A DNA stretch of 64,000 nt from Streptomyces geranii (GTDB lineage: Bacteria > Actinomycetota > Actinomycetes > Streptomycetales > Streptomycetaceae), in the NCBI RefSeq assembly GCF_002954775.1, contig NZ_PJME01000004.1, positions 393,185 to 457,184 on the forward strand. The letters run 5' to 3'. The translations under genes and the position numbers were made by a program. Below, piece by piece: positions 17,642 through 26,973 of this stretch; position 1 is the stretch's first letter; every line of letters starts with the position of its first letter. The notes below the pieces were generated by a model. The model was not told where the DNA came from and made no database searches. It saw only the letters and a program-made list of their open reading frames with translations.

Positions 17642-17820
17642 CGGACCACACCTGGGATGCGCTAAACTGGATCTTGAGCCGATCGGCCCAACTCGGGCCG
17701 CCTGGCAGTGCGTTGGTCGTCCAAGGAAAGACGCCCCGCTTCCTGCGGGGAAATGCAGGTGCAAGGCCTGCCCAGCGCTCGACACACAGGGCCCGTCCGT
17801 ACACCGGACGGGCCCTGTTC
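17642..17820 (+). ncRNA. Candidate structured small RNA with own terminator
   Basis: A run of hairpins follows a TAAACT -10-like hexamer at about 17662: CGGCCC/GGGCCG, TTGG/CCAA, CCCCGC/GCGGGG, and GCAGG/CCTGC with a seven-base loop TGCAAGG, then a strong terminator at 17786-17818. The GCAGG arm, with its seven-base loop followed by CCAGCGC, resembles a tRNA T-arm. No matching acceptor strand at tRNA distance is found, so it is not a tRNA. No ORF in the stretch looks coding. The family is not recognised. The 5' end is approximate. Confidence 0.5.
17786..17818 (+). terminator. 14-bp-stem intrinsic terminator hairpin
   Basis: Arms ACAGGGCCCGTCCG and CGGACGGGCCCTGT are perfect complements around a five-base loop, followed by TCGTT. 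It ends the candidate RNA and insulates the SUKH gene downstream. Confidence 0.8.
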
Positions 17821-18000
17821 GTTGCCCGGCCCCCGCCGGAACCCGCTCGGCAGCGAAGTTCACCGTTCCGGCGTGCGCCGCACCCGAGGGTGTGGCACCG
17901 TGAGGGGCAGTTCGGCCCGCCGCTCTCCCCCGAAGCGGCGGGCCGTTCATGTTCAGCGGGCTCGTCCAGTCGCCGCGGTGCCGCCGAGTACGGTCTGCGC

Positions 18001-19401
18001 ATGGTTGATCAACAGAACCCCGCTCCCTCAGCTCACGACTTCGCCACCTGGGCGCCCCTGCTACGGCTGCTGCGGGCGGCCCATGCGGAGCGGCTGGCCG
18101 TCCCTGGCGCTCGCGTGGTGGGCAGTATCGGACAGGGCGGCTGGAGCGTGCCGCTGAAGCGGCGGTCGCCGCCGCCCGGCCGGGCCGCCCAGATAGAGGA
18201 CATGCAGGAGGAGTACGACGCGGTGGAGCGGGTGCGCGACGCTCTGGCGACGGACGGTGTCGACGGCGTCTCGTTCGCGGTGGAGGTCGAGCCCACGGGC
18301 AGGACTCTGCTGCACCTGCTCGGGCCCAACGCGGCAGTGGGGCCCGGCAGTGGCGTGCATCCGGGGGCGCTCCTCCTGGTCGAGGGCGCGCTCCCCGAGC
18401 CCTGGCGCCGCCTGCCGGACCCGGCTCCCGGGGCCGTGACGGCGGCGTCGGCGGACCCGGTGCTGCTGGAGCGGACACTGCGCGAACGGCTGCCCGGAGC
18501 CGTCGGTGCCACGGAAGCCGAGATCGCCGCCGCGGAGGCCCGTCTCGGCATCCCCCTGCCCGACGAACTGGCAGCGCTCTACCGGGTGACACGGGCCGAC
18601 TGGAAGGACTGGGAGAACGACGAGGAGGCGGACCGCCGCCACTGCGAGGCGGCCCGGTGCGAGCTCTTCGGGCTGGCGGACCTGTACGTCGCCGAAGCGA
18701 CGGACCGCTACTGCGTCTGGCAGTTCGCGGCGATGGAAGCGATCGACAACCGGCCCGACGCCGCTGTGCAGGGGCTGGTCGGCTCGCCCGGCTGGATCGT
18801 CTTCGGGCACAACGGCGGCGGCGACCTGCTGGCCGTCGATCTGACACCCGGCCCGGGCGGACACACCGGACAGGTCATCTTCCTCTCCCATGAGGAGAAC
18901 ATCGGCGCCACCCTCGTCGCCGACTCCCTGACCGACCTGATACTGGACCGGCGCAGCGCGCAGGCCACTACTGGGGAGGCAGGGAAGCCGCCGGCCGTTG
19001 CCTGGGTCAACGCATCGAGCCTGCGAAGCGTCGAGGCCGCCGCGCACCCCGGCCTGGAAGCCGTGTCCATCGGCGTGTGGGACGGTCCGCCGTTCAGCCT
19101 CGCGCCCCTGAGGGGACTGCCCAGGCTGCGGACCCTCACCGCCTACCCGGACACACTCGCCGATGTCCTGGAGATCGCCGAGCTGAACGGGCTGGAGTTC
19201 CTGCAGCTCGCGCCGCAGGACTGGCGCACCCTCCTCGATGCCCGAGCAGTCCCGCCCGGCCTGCTGGCCGCCCATATCGAGGCACACCACGACGCTGACC
19301 CCCTGGCCGTCGCGGACCTCGCCGACGAACTCCTCGCCCTCTGGAACCGACCCCTGATCACCCGGACCGTCGTCGAGGGCGACCTCGGCCCCGTGAGGTA
19401 G
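18001..19401 (+). CDS. SUKH/SMI1-KNR4 family protein, large
   Basis: 466 residues from ATG 18001. The central part (about residues 160-330) is a SMI1/KNR4 domain: AEARLGIPLPDELAALYRVT, then GLVGSPGWIVFGHNGGGDLL and a closing helix with LVADSLTDLIL. A leucine-rich C-terminal part (LAPLRGLPRLRTLTAY, LEIAELNGLEFLQL) follows, and an unassigned 150-residue N-terminal domain precedes. SUKH proteins are commonly immunity proteins against polymorphic toxins. No toxin gene is adjacent, so a housekeeping or orphan-immunity role is equally possible. No signal peptide. Confidence 0.8.
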   Translation: MVDQQNPAPSAHDFATWAPLLRLLRAAHAERLAVPGARVVGSIGQGGWSVPLKRRSPPPGRAAQIEDMQEEYDAVERVRDALATDGVDGVSFAVEVEPTGRTLLHLLGPNAAVGPGSGVHPGALLLVEGALPEPWRRLPDPAPGAVTAASADPVLLERTLRERLPGAVGATEAEIAAAEARLGIPLPDELAALYRVTRADWKDWENDEEADRRHCEAARCELFGLADLYVAEATDRYCVWQFAAMEAIDNRPDAAVQGLVGSPGWIVFGHNGGGDLLAVDLTPGPGGHTGQVIFLSHEENIGATLVADSLTDLILDRRSAQATTGEAGKPPAVAWVNASSLRSVEAAAHPGLEAVSIGVWDGPPFSLAPLRGLPRLRTLTAYPDTLADVLEIAELNGLEFLQLAPQDWRTLLDARAVPPGLLAAHIEAHHDADPLAVADLADELLALWNRPLITRTVVEGDLGPVR

Positions 19402-19690
19402 CCGGCGGAGCCGTACCACCCTCCCGGTTGATCCCCCTGCTGATCCCCCCGGTTGACCCGCGGAGCCATTCGTACGTGCTTTAAGCGACGCTGCACAAGC
19501 CGCGTGAAGGGCGCCCGAGGACCGGACGGATGGGTAATCGGACGGCTGCGATTGCGGAACGGACGGCGGACGCGGCGCCGCGCTCCCGGGGTGGCGTACC
19601 TCGGCCCCGCACGGGTGCCCGTACTGGCCGGCGCCGGGCTGCTGCTCGTCGTGACGCTGCCGAGACCGCGCCGACGCCCGCTCTACGACT

Positions 19691-21229
19691 TCACCTCGTC
19701 GCCCCGCCGCCCGCTTCCGGGCCGTCGGCCCCAGGCCCGGCCTTCGGGGACGGGGCGTGAGATCGGGCGTAGACGGTGATGCGCGCCCCGTGGACACGGG
19801 TGGTTCGGTACTCGCGGAAGTGGCGCCGCAGGGTGCTTGTCTTCGCTTCCTCCTGCGGATTGGTGAGCGCGTGCGCCCCCGCCGCGCGGACGGCGACTAT
19901 GCGGTCGAATTCGAGCATGCGGGCCGCGATGTCCGGGGCGGGAAGCTCGACACCCGCGAGGGTGTTCGACGAAACCGGATCCTGTGCCAGCGCGAGATCG
20001 ACGAGCGAACGGGTGTCCTCGGGGTCGGCCCCGGTCAGGAGCCGGTGCTGGCCGGAGAGATAGAGCAGCCCGTCGCCGGGACGGCCCTGCTCGCGAACGG
20101 CGGCGCCGATGGCGGTGGCGTCGTTGCTCCGGCTCTGAGGCGTCCGCAGGGCGAGGCTCGGAGGGACGAGCGAGGTCAGTGCGGTCAGTACGGCGACCAC
20201 CGCGATCCACGCGTAGCGGGGAGAGCGCCGCAGCCGGTGGAAGTAGTCCAGCCAGGCGCCCAGCAGCAGGGCGACTCCGATACTGCTGTAGAGCACGTAC
20301 CGGTCGACGAAGACCGGCTTGGCCAGTGAGGCGATCAGGAGCAGAAGGCCCGGAAGAACGACGATCGGTACCGCCAGCGCGGAGAGCCGCACCGGCCCTC
20401 CGGCCCCCAGGGGTGCCAGGGCGCAGGCCAGGCCCACGGCCACCATGGCCAGGAATCCGGGAAGCCGTACCGGCCCGTCGATCCAGTACAGCTGCCCCGA
20501 CTGCCCCGCACTGCCGATCGCCAGCGGCAACAGCCCGGCCACCACGCCCGCGACAGCCGCACTCCAGGCTCTCAACACGGGTCGCGGCACACGGGAGACG
20601 ATCAGAGTGACGCCGTGTGCGACCAGGGCGAGGACCGCGAACTCGTGGAGGAGGCAAGCCAGCAGCATGGTCGTGCCGTAGAGCGCCCACCGCCATCGGG
20701 TGCGATGCGCGACCCCGGCCACGAGCGCGTAGGTGGCCCAGGTGACCAGGGCACAGACCATGGCGTACGAGCGGCCCTCCTGCGCGTACTTCTGTACGTG
20801 GGGGAGGAGTGCGAACACCAGCCCGGCCAGCAGTCCGGCACGGGGTCCCGCCAGCCGCAGCCCCAGCAGCGCGACTCCGCTCGCCGCCACGGACATCGCC
20901 AGCACGGACGGCAGCCGCAACGTCAGCAGCCCTCGTCCGAAGATGTCGAAGACCTCGTGCATCACGGCGTAGTGGAGGGCGTGGACCAGATCGACCTGCT
21001 GGACGGTGAGCCATATCTGCGAGAGATCGCGGTGCGCGAGCTGATAGGTGACGGACTCGTCGCCCCACATGGTGTTCTGCCTGCGGATGCCCCAGAGTCC
21101 CAGAACGAGGGTCAGTACGAAGGGTGCGATGACGACGACGTACTTGGCCGGGCCCGGTGAGTGTCGGCGGGCGGGTACGGGCGGTGAGACCGTCCTGGCC
21201 ACGGCGGGGCCACGTTCGGCAACGGACAT
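19691..21229 (-). CDS. GT-C-type membrane glycosyltransferase
   Basis: 512 residues with about ten hydrophobic helices. The first loop holds the conserved MWGDESVTY segment (acidic residue of GT-C mannosyltransferases, near residue 55), followed by SQIWLTVQQVDLVHALHY. The middle has the Arg-rich QKYAQEGRSYAM motif typical of the ArnT/PMT-like DUF2029 neighbourhood. It probably transfers a sugar from a polyprenyl phosphate at the outer face of the membrane. It is divergent from a two-component system, which may regulate it. Confidence 0.82.
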   Translation of the reverse strand: MSVAERGPAVARTVSPPVPARRHSPGPAKYVVVIAPFVLTLVLGLWGIRRQNTMWGDESVTYQLAHRDLSQIWLTVQQVDLVHALHYAVMHEVFDIFGRGLLTLRLPSVLAMSVAASGVALLGLRLAGPRAGLLAGLVFALLPHVQKYAQEGRSYAMVCALVTWATYALVAGVAHRTRWRWALYGTTMLLACLLHEFAVLALVAHGVTLIVSRVPRPVLRAWSAAVAGVVAGLLPLAIGSAGQSGQLYWIDGPVRLPGFLAMVAVGLACALAPLGAGGPVRLSALAVPIVVLPGLLLLIASLAKPVFVDRYVLYSSIGVALLLGAWLDYFHRLRRSPRYAWIAVVAVLTALTSLVPPSLALRTPQSRSNDATAIGAAVREQGRPGDGLLYLSGQHRLLTGADPEDTRSLVDLALAQDPVSSNTLAGVELPAPDIAARMLEFDRIVAVRAAGAHALTNPQEEAKTSTLRRHFREYRTTRVHGARITVYARSHAPSPKAGPGADGPEAGGGATR

Positions 21230-21357
21230 CGGTGACAGGGCCTTTCAGCGGCGGCGGGGAAACTCCGCCAGCGTGCCCGGGCCTCGTTGACCGGATGCTG
21301 ATCCAACCTGACCGACCGATCAGGAAGGCGGGCCCGCGCTGTGCGAGGCTGCACCGC

Positions 21358-22038
21358 ATGCGCATCCTGGTGGTCGAAGACGAGGTGGACCTTGCCCACA
21401 CCCTGCACACCGGTCTCACCGCCGAGGGCTACAGCGTCGACCTCGCCCATGACGGCCGGCAGGGACTGTGGATGGCCCGGACCGGTGAATACGCCCTGGT
21501 CGTACTGGACTTGATGCTGCCCGGACTCAACGGCTACAAGGTCTGCGCCCAACTGCGCCGGGAGGGCAACGCGACCCCCATCCTGGTGCTCACCGCCAAG
21601 GACGGCGACTGGGACCAGGCGGAGGCACTGGACACGGGTGCCGACGACTACCTGGCCAAACCCTTCTCCTACCTCGTGCTCGTCGCCCGCCTGCGGGCCC
21701 TGACCAGACGAGCCGCGACGGTCGTCCCGCCCGTCCTCGCCGTGGGCGACCTTTCGTTGGACGTGGCCGGCCGGGTCTGCCGCAGGGCCGGCGCCCGGGT
21801 GGAACTCACCCCGAGGGAGTTCGCCGTACTGGAGCTGCTGGCCCGCCGGGCGGGCCAGGCGGTCTCGAAGTCGGATCTGCTCTACCACGCGTGGCCGGAC
21901 GAGGCCGAGGACCCCAATCTGGTGGAGGCGCGGGTCAGCGCACTGCGCAAGAAGGTGGACTCCGCGTTCGGCCGACGGTCCCTGCAGACCGTACGGGGCA
22001 GCGGCTACCGGCTGGTGGACGACCGTGAACGCGACTGA
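21358..22038 (+). CDS. OmpR-family response regulator
   Basis: 226 residues from ATG 21358. The receiver domain starts at residue 1 (MRILVVEDEVDLA), with phosphoacceptor Asp51 in VVLDLMLPG and the switch Lys in DDYLAKPFSY. The winged-helix effector domain (VELTPREFAVLELLARR ... VEARVSALRKKVD ... LQTVRGSGYRL) occupies the C-terminal half. It overlaps the sensor kinase gene by 14 bases. Targets are unknown; the divergent glycosyltransferase is the nearest candidate. Confidence 0.95.
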   Translation: MRILVVEDEVDLAHTLHTGLTAEGYSVDLAHDGRQGLWMARTGEYALVVLDLMLPGLNGYKVCAQLRREGNATPILVLTAKDGDWDQAEALDTGADDYLAKPFSYLVLVARLRALTRRAATVVPPVLAVGDLSLDVAGRVCRRAGARVELTPREFAVLELLARRAGQAVSKSDLLYHAWPDEAEDPNLVEARVSALRKKVDSAFGRRSLQTVRGSGYRLVDDRERD

Positions 22039-23500
22039 GCCGCGCCTGCGTTGGTGGCCGCGTTCGGTACGGGCGCGCGCGGCCCTGGCCGCCGCCTCGG
22101 CCGCCGCCGTCATCCTGGCCGGCATCGGCTGGTGGATACACCACGACGTCTACCGCGAGGGCACGCGGATCGCCGAGAAACAAGCCGAGACGCAACTCCT
22201 GTCTCTCGCCGATCAGCTGAAGGAGGGCGTGGTCCCCGTGCGCCGAAGCGCGGTGCCGTACGAGGTGGTCGCGACCGGCCGACGTACCGCCGTCGCCTAC
22301 GGCGGTGGTATGGAGGACTTCGCTCCCGGCACCCGCCATGTGCTGCCCGCCCCACCGGAGACTGCGCGGTCCGGGGGCTGGACCATCCGGCCCCTGCGCA
22401 TACCGGAGCGTCGAGCCGACAGCCCCGGGGACAGATTCGACATGGCCGGCCGGACCTACACCGTCATGTCCATGGACATCGGCGCCGACGAACTGAGCGG
22501 CGACGAGGCCGCCGCCCTGGGCGTCGCCGCCGACGCCGAGCTGCGGGTCTACGTGGTGGTGCTCCCGCACACCGCCGAGGCGATCACCAAGGCCACCGGC
22601 CGCCTGCTCCTGCCCGCCGGGCTCGTCAGCCTCGTACTGATCGCCGCCGTCGCCTACTTCGCCGTCCGCATCGCGCTGCGGCCGGTCGAAGCCATCCGCG
22701 TCCTCACCGCCTCGGTCACCCCGAGCGACCCGCGCGAACGTGTCACCGTCCCCGCCACGGGACACGAGATCGCCGCCCTGGCCACCACCATCAACACCAC
22801 CCTCCAACGCCTCGACAACGCCGCCGCCCAGCAACGCCGCTTCGTCGCGGACGCCGCCCACGAACTACGCAGCCCCCTCACCACACTGCTGGCCAGCCTG
22901 GAGGTCGCGCTCGCCTACCCGGAACGCACCGACTGGCCCGCCGCGGCCACCACCGCCGCACGCCAGACCCGCCGCCTCCAGGCCCTCGCGGAAGACCTGC
23001 TGCTCCTCGCCCGCCTGGACACCCGTACCCCCACCACCGACCCGGACACCGTCGACCTGACCGCCCTCGTTGCCCGGCTGACCGAGCAATACCCCCTCGC
23101 CGAACGGCCGTTGACCCTCACCTGCGACAGCACCGCCTCCGCACACGCCCACGGGAACCCCGGCGAATACGAACGCCTGCTGCGCAACCTCATCGACAAC
23201 GCCGCCCGGCACGCCGCACACCGCATCCAGATCACGATCCGCAACCAGGACGACTGGGTCGACCTCACGGTCCACGACGACGGACCTGGCGTACCCACCG
23301 AGGACGCCGAGCGTATCTTCGAGCGCTTCGTCCGGCTCGACGACGCCCGCTCCCGCGACCACGGCGGCACCGGCCTGGGCCTCGCCATCGCCCGAGACCT
23401 GGCCCACCGCCACCGAGGCACCCTCACGCTCGCCCCGCGGACCCTCGGCGCGTGCTTCCGGCTGCGCCTTCCCCGGGCCCCCACCCCGGCCGAGAACTGA
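22025..23500 (+). CDS. Two-component sensor histidine kinase
   Basis: 491 residues from GTG 22025, which overlaps the regulator. Layout: N-terminal membrane helix (RAALAAASAAAVILAGIGWW), extracytoplasmic sensor of about 150 residues, second helix (LLPAGLVSLVLIAAVAYFAV), HAMP, HisKA with His279 in FVADAAHELRSPLTTLL, and a HATPase domain with N box NLIDNAARHA, G1 DDGPGVPTEDAERIFERF and G2 GGTGLGLAIARD. All catalytic elements are intact. A perfect terminator follows the stop. Confidence 0.95.
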   Translation: MNATEPRLRWWPRSVRARAALAAASAAAVILAGIGWWIHHDVYREGTRIAEKQAETQLLSLADQLKEGVVPVRRSAVPYEVVATGRRTAVAYGGGMEDFAPGTRHVLPAPPETARSGGWTIRPLRIPERRADSPGDRFDMAGRTYTVMSMDIGADELSGDEAAALGVAADAELRVYVVVLPHTAEAITKATGRLLLPAGLVSLVLIAAVAYFAVRIALRPVEAIRVLTASVTPSDPRERVTVPATGHEIAALATTINTTLQRLDNAAAQQRRFVADAAHELRSPLTTLLASLEVALAYPERTDWPAAATTAARQTRRLQALAEDLLLLARLDTRTPTTDPDTVDLTALVARLTEQYPLAERPLTLTCDSTASAHAHGNPGEYERLLRNLIDNAARHAAHRIQITIRNQDDWVDLTVHDDGPGVPTEDAERIFERFVRLDDARSRDHGGTGLGLAIARDLAHRHRGTLTLAPRTLGACFRLRLPRAPTPAEN

Positions 23501-23538
23501 GGCGCTTCACCCCGCCACCGGGGCGGGCGAGGCAACAC

Positions 23539-23570
23539 GAAGGGGCTGCCCCGACCGGGGCAGCCCCTTC
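23539..23570. terminator. Bidirectional 14-bp-stem terminator
   Basis: Arms GAAGGGGCTGCCCC and GGGGCAGCCCCTTC pair perfectly around a GACC loop. It lies between the convergent sensor kinase and aldo/keto reductase genes and serves either strand. Confidence 0.85.
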
Positions 23571-23600
23571 GCACGCGGAGCGAGTGGCGTGTGGTGTGCG

Positions 23601-24587
23601 TCAGTCGCGGTCCGCGCCGGAGGTGCCGCGTTCCGCGACCGGGGCGAGGAGCGTCTCGATGGCCTGCATGAGGTCGGCGTCGAGCTTGACCCCGGCGGCC
23701 TTGGCGTTCTCGGTGACCTGCTCGGGGCGGGAGGCGCCGATGATGGCGGCGGAGACGTTGGAGTTCTGCAGGACCCAGGCCACGGCCAGTTGGGCGAGGG
23801 ACAGCCCGGCCTGCTCGGCGAGCGGCCTGAGCTGCTGGACCCGCTCCAGGACGTCGTCCCGCAGGAACCGGCCGATGAAGTCCGCGCCGCCCTTGTCGTC
23901 GGTGGCGCGACTCCCGGCCGGCAGCGGGGCGCCCGGCGCGTACTTGCCGGTCAGGACACCCTGGGCGATGGGCGACCAGACGATCTGCCCGAGCCCGAGT
24001 TCCTCGCAGGTCGGCACGACCCCGCCCTCGATCACCCGCCACAGCATCGAGTACTGCGGCTGGCTGGACACCAGCGGGATACGCAACTCCCGGGCGAGCG
24101 CATGGGCCTGACGGATCTGACCGGCGGTCCACTCGGAGACACCGATGTAGTGGGCCTTGCCGGAACGGACCACGTCGGCGAACGCCTCCATGGTCTCCTC
24201 CAGCGGCACCGTGGGGTCGTAGCGGTGCGCCTGGTACAGGTCGACGTACTCGGTCTGCAGCCTGCGCAGCGAGTTGTCGATCGACTCCATGATGTGCTTG
24301 CGGCCCAGGCCCTTGTCGTTGGGTCCGGGGCCCGTCGGGAAGAAGACCTTGGTGAAGACCTCCAGCCCCTCCCGCCGCTCGCCCTTCAGAGCCCGGCCGA
24401 GAACGGATTCAGCCCGGGTCTGCGCGTAGACGTCGGCGGTGTCGAAGGTGGTGATCCCCACGTCGAGGGCGGTTCGTACGCAGGCGAGCGCCGCGTCCTC
24501 CTCGACCTGGGAGCCGTGGGTGAGCCAGTTGCCGTACGCGATCTCACTGATCGTCAGACCGCTGCGGCCGAGCTTGCGGAATTCCAT
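23601..24587 (-). CDS. Aldo/keto reductase (KCNAB-like family)
   Basis: 328 residues. The catalytic tetrad is visible: Asp and Tyr in TTFDTADVYA, Lys in EVFTKVFFP, His in DLYQAHRYDP. The NADPH site at the C terminus (AAIIGASRPEQVTENAKA) is conserved. Its closest family is the voltage-gated potassium channel beta-subunit-like reductases, which in bacteria reduce aldehydes such as methylglyoxal. Substrate unproven. It is monocistronic, separated from the kinase gene by the terminator. Confidence 0.92.
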   Translation of the reverse strand: MEFRKLGRSGLTISEIAYGNWLTHGSQVEEDAALACVRTALDVGITTFDTADVYAQTRAESVLGRALKGERREGLEVFTKVFFPTGPGPNDKGLGRKHIMESIDNSLRRLQTEYVDLYQAHRYDPTVPLEETMEAFADVVRSGKAHYIGVSEWTAGQIRQAHALARELRIPLVSSQPQYSMLWRVIEGGVVPTCEELGLGQIVWSPIAQGVLTGKYAPGAPLPAGSRATDDKGGADFIGRFLRDDVLERVQQLRPLAEQAGLSLAQLAVAWVLQNSNVSAAIIGASRPEQVTENAKAAGVKLDADLMQAIETLLAPVAERGTSGADRD

Positions 24588-24643
24588 GGGGCGACTTTAC
24601 TCAGGGCCCGTCAGCGGTCTCACAGCGATCGCCTCCGGACGGA

Positions 24644-25093
24644 GTGATCAACCGCATCGTGCTCAACCAGGCGACGCCCTACGCGCTGCCGCCCGAATGG
24701 TTCGACGGCGCGGTGCTGTTCTGCGAGGAGGCGGGAGGCATGGGGGCGTACGTGTGGAGCTATCTGCAGGTACTGCGGCAGGCAGGCATCCTCGATCGGA
24801 TCTCCGGCATGGTCGTGGGCATCCCGGACGGGATCGAGGGGATCGACGGACCCGACTCGCCCGACGCGTCCCCGACCCTGCGCGAGATCGTCCTCGACGT
24901 CCTCAGCGACCGTGACATCCCGGTCCTCGGCAACGTCGAGTTCGGACACGCAGGCCCGAACCTGCCGATGCCGGTCGGTATCCGCGTCGCCCTCGACGCG
25001 CAACAGCGATTCTTGGCACTGCTCGAACCGGCGGTACGCCCGCTCACGGCGTCGGCGTGGGCGCCGGGCGGCTGTGCGGAGCGGGGACAATGA
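24644..25093 (+). pseudogene. C-terminal fragment of an S66 (LD-carboxypeptidase/MccF) peptidase
   Basis: The 149-residue frame reads FDGAVLFCEEAGG, VLRQAGILDRISGMVVGIPD and VLGNVEFGHAGPNLPMPVG. These are the second domain of S66 serine peptidases, including the catalytic Glu and His. The N-terminal domain with the nucleophilic Ser (about 170 residues) is absent, and the preceding 56 bases up to the convergent reductase gene offer no room for it. The GTG at 24644 has a GGAG-like site. The fragment is translationally coupled to the next gene, which may explain its retention. Confidence 0.7.
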
Positions 25094-26058
25094 TCGGTAT
25101 GACGTCTCTCCACTCCAACCCACTGTTCTCTCGGCTTGCCGACGCCGAACGGATTCTCGTCGCGGGCGCGGGCGGCGGATTCGACGTCTACTCCGGCCTG
25201 CCGTTGGCTCTTGCCCTCGTGCACCAGGGCAAGCAGGTGCAGCTTGCGAACCTCTCCTTCAGCGCACTCGAAGGTCTTCCGATCGATGACTGGGTCGCCC
25301 CCGACCTGGCCGCGATCACTCCCGACTCCGCTCTGCACCAGAGCTATTTCCCCGAGCGGACCCTCGCCCAGTGGCTGCGCGAACACGGCTACCCGTGCAC
25401 CGTGTACGCCTTCCCCCAGACCGGGGTGCGCCCGCTGCGAGCCGCCTACCAGGCACTGGTCGAGCGGCACTCCGTCGACGCCGTGGTGCTGGTCGACGGC
25501 GGTACGGACATCCTGATGCGCGGTGACGAAGCCGGACTCGGCACTCCGGAGGAGGACCTGGCCAGTGTGGCGGCGCTGGCCGCGCTGGACGACATACCGA
25601 CCCGCCTCGTCGTCTCCGTCGGCTTCGGCGTGGACGCGTACCACGGGGTGAACCATGTGCAGGTACTGGAGAACATCGCCGCGCTGGAACGGGACGGCGC
25701 GTACCTCGGTGCGTTCTCGATACCGCGTGCCACCCGCGAGGGCGCTCTCTACCTCGACGCGGTGACGCACGCTCAGCGGCACACCCCGGAGCACCCCAGC
25801 ATCGTGAACGGCTCCATCGCGGCGGCCGTGCGCGGCTCGTTCGGCGACGTCCGCTTCACCGACCGCACCCGGGGCAGCGAACTGTTCGTGAACCCGCTGA
25901 TGTCCCTGTACTTCGCCTTCGACCTCCCGGGCCTGGCCGCCCGCTGCCTCTACCTGGACCGGATCGAGGACACCCACCTGATGCGCCAGGTCCATTCGCG
26001 GATCGCCGAGTTCCGCGACTCCATAGTCACCCGCCCACCCCGCGGCTTCCCGCACTGA
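25090..26058 (+). CDS. DUF1152 family protein
   Basis: 322 residues from ATG 25090, whose ATGA overlaps the S66 fragment stop; ATG 25099 is an alternative. It matches the DUF1152 pattern: ILVAGAGGGFDVYSGLPLAL, VDAVVLVDGGTDILMRGDE and an RLVVSVGFGVDAYHGV segment, all reminiscent of a nucleotide-binding Rossmann-like fold. There is no membrane segment. Function is unknown. The upstream partner was presumably the intact S66 peptidase before truncation. Confidence 0.82.
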   Translation: MIGMTSLHSNPLFSRLADAERILVAGAGGGFDVYSGLPLALALVHQGKQVQLANLSFSALEGLPIDDWVAPDLAAITPDSALHQSYFPERTLAQWLREHGYPCTVYAFPQTGVRPLRAAYQALVERHSVDAVVLVDGGTDILMRGDEAGLGTPEEDLASVAALAALDDIPTRLVVSVGFGVDAYHGVNHVQVLENIAALERDGAYLGAFSIPRATREGALYLDAVTHAQRHTPEHPSIVNGSIAAAVRGSFGDVRFTDRTRGSELFVNPLMSLYFAFDLPGLAARCLYLDRIEDTHLMRQVHSRIAEFRDSIVTRPPRGFPH

Positions 26059-26230
26059 TGACCAGAACGACTCCAGAGCGGCTCCAGAGTGACTGCCGAC
26101 GGGCCGCTGTTCGAGATCCCTGCCCTGTGTACCTTCATGGCAGGCACGGGGTCCGCACCGACGACCTCCGACCTGCGACGGCACTGTCCTCGCCCGCACC
26201 GGGCGAGACTGATCGGAAGGCACGCTGAAC

Positions 26231-26857
26231 ATGACCGGGCAACGCGACCGTTGGGCGGAACTGACCGGCGGACAGGCCGGAGAGGAGTACGCGAAGCGCT
26301 TCGCGCGGCTCGCCGAGTCGGGGCACGACATCCACGGCGAGGCCACGTTCTGCGCCGCGCTGCTGCAGCCCGCCGCCCGGATCCTCGACGCGGGCTGCGG
26401 CACCGGCCGGATCGCGATCCGGCTCGCGGAGTTGGGCCACCGTTGCACGGGCGTGGACATGGACCCCTCGATGCTCGCCGTTGCCCGCCGCGACGCCCCC
26501 GCACAGGAGTGGCTCCTCGGTGACCTGGCCCGCCTGGACACACTCGGCCTGAACCCGGGCTTCGACCTGGCGCTCGCCGCCGGAAACGTCATCCCGCTGC
26601 TCGCCCCCGGCACCGAACAAGCCGTCGTCCGGCAACTGGCCAACGCCCTGCGCCCCGGCGGCCTGCTGGTCACCGGCATGGGCTTGGACGCGGCACACCT
26701 GCCGCTGCCGGAACCGACCGTGACCCTCACGGACTTCGACCACTGGTGCACGGAGGCCGGACTGACCCTCCGACAGCGCTACGCCACCTGGAGCGGCGAC
26801 CCCTACCACCAAGACGGCGGCTATGCCGTGAGCGTGCACTCCCTTCCCACCACATGA
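26231..26857 (+). CDS. Class I SAM-dependent methyltransferase
   Basis: 208 residues. Motif I is ILDAGCGTGRIAIRLAELG, followed by the acidic motif II (CTGVDMDPSMLAVAR), motif III region WLLGDLARLDTLGL and the LALAAGNVIPLL strand. A methyltransferase_25/11 type, soluble. No neighbour indicates a substrate. Confidence 0.88.
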   Translation: MTGQRDRWAELTGGQAGEEYAKRFARLAESGHDIHGEATFCAALLQPAARILDAGCGTGRIAIRLAELGHRCTGVDMDPSMLAVARRDAPAQEWLLGDLARLDTLGLNPGFDLALAAGNVIPLLAPGTEQAVVRQLANALRPGGLLVTGMGLDAAHLPLPEPTVTLTDFDHWCTEAGLTLRQRYATWSGDPYHQDGGYAVSVHSLPTT

Positions 26858-26973
26858 GTCCCGGTGACCCTTCGGTCACCGCCCCGCATCAAGAGAGCGT
26901 CAACTCCCCCTCCAGCCAAGGTATTTGCCCTACAGTCCTGGGACGAGGGAGCCGCGAGCGGGGGAGCCGGACC

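Noticed and set aside
17755..17779. tRNA gene at the T-arm-like hairpin
   Set aside because: No acceptor 5' strand, D-arm or anticodon arm can be placed at the right distance.
19402..19690. Small membrane protein in the gap after the SUKH gene
   Set aside because: A short hydrophobic stretch exists in one frame, but there is no ribosome site and the rest is basic low complexity.
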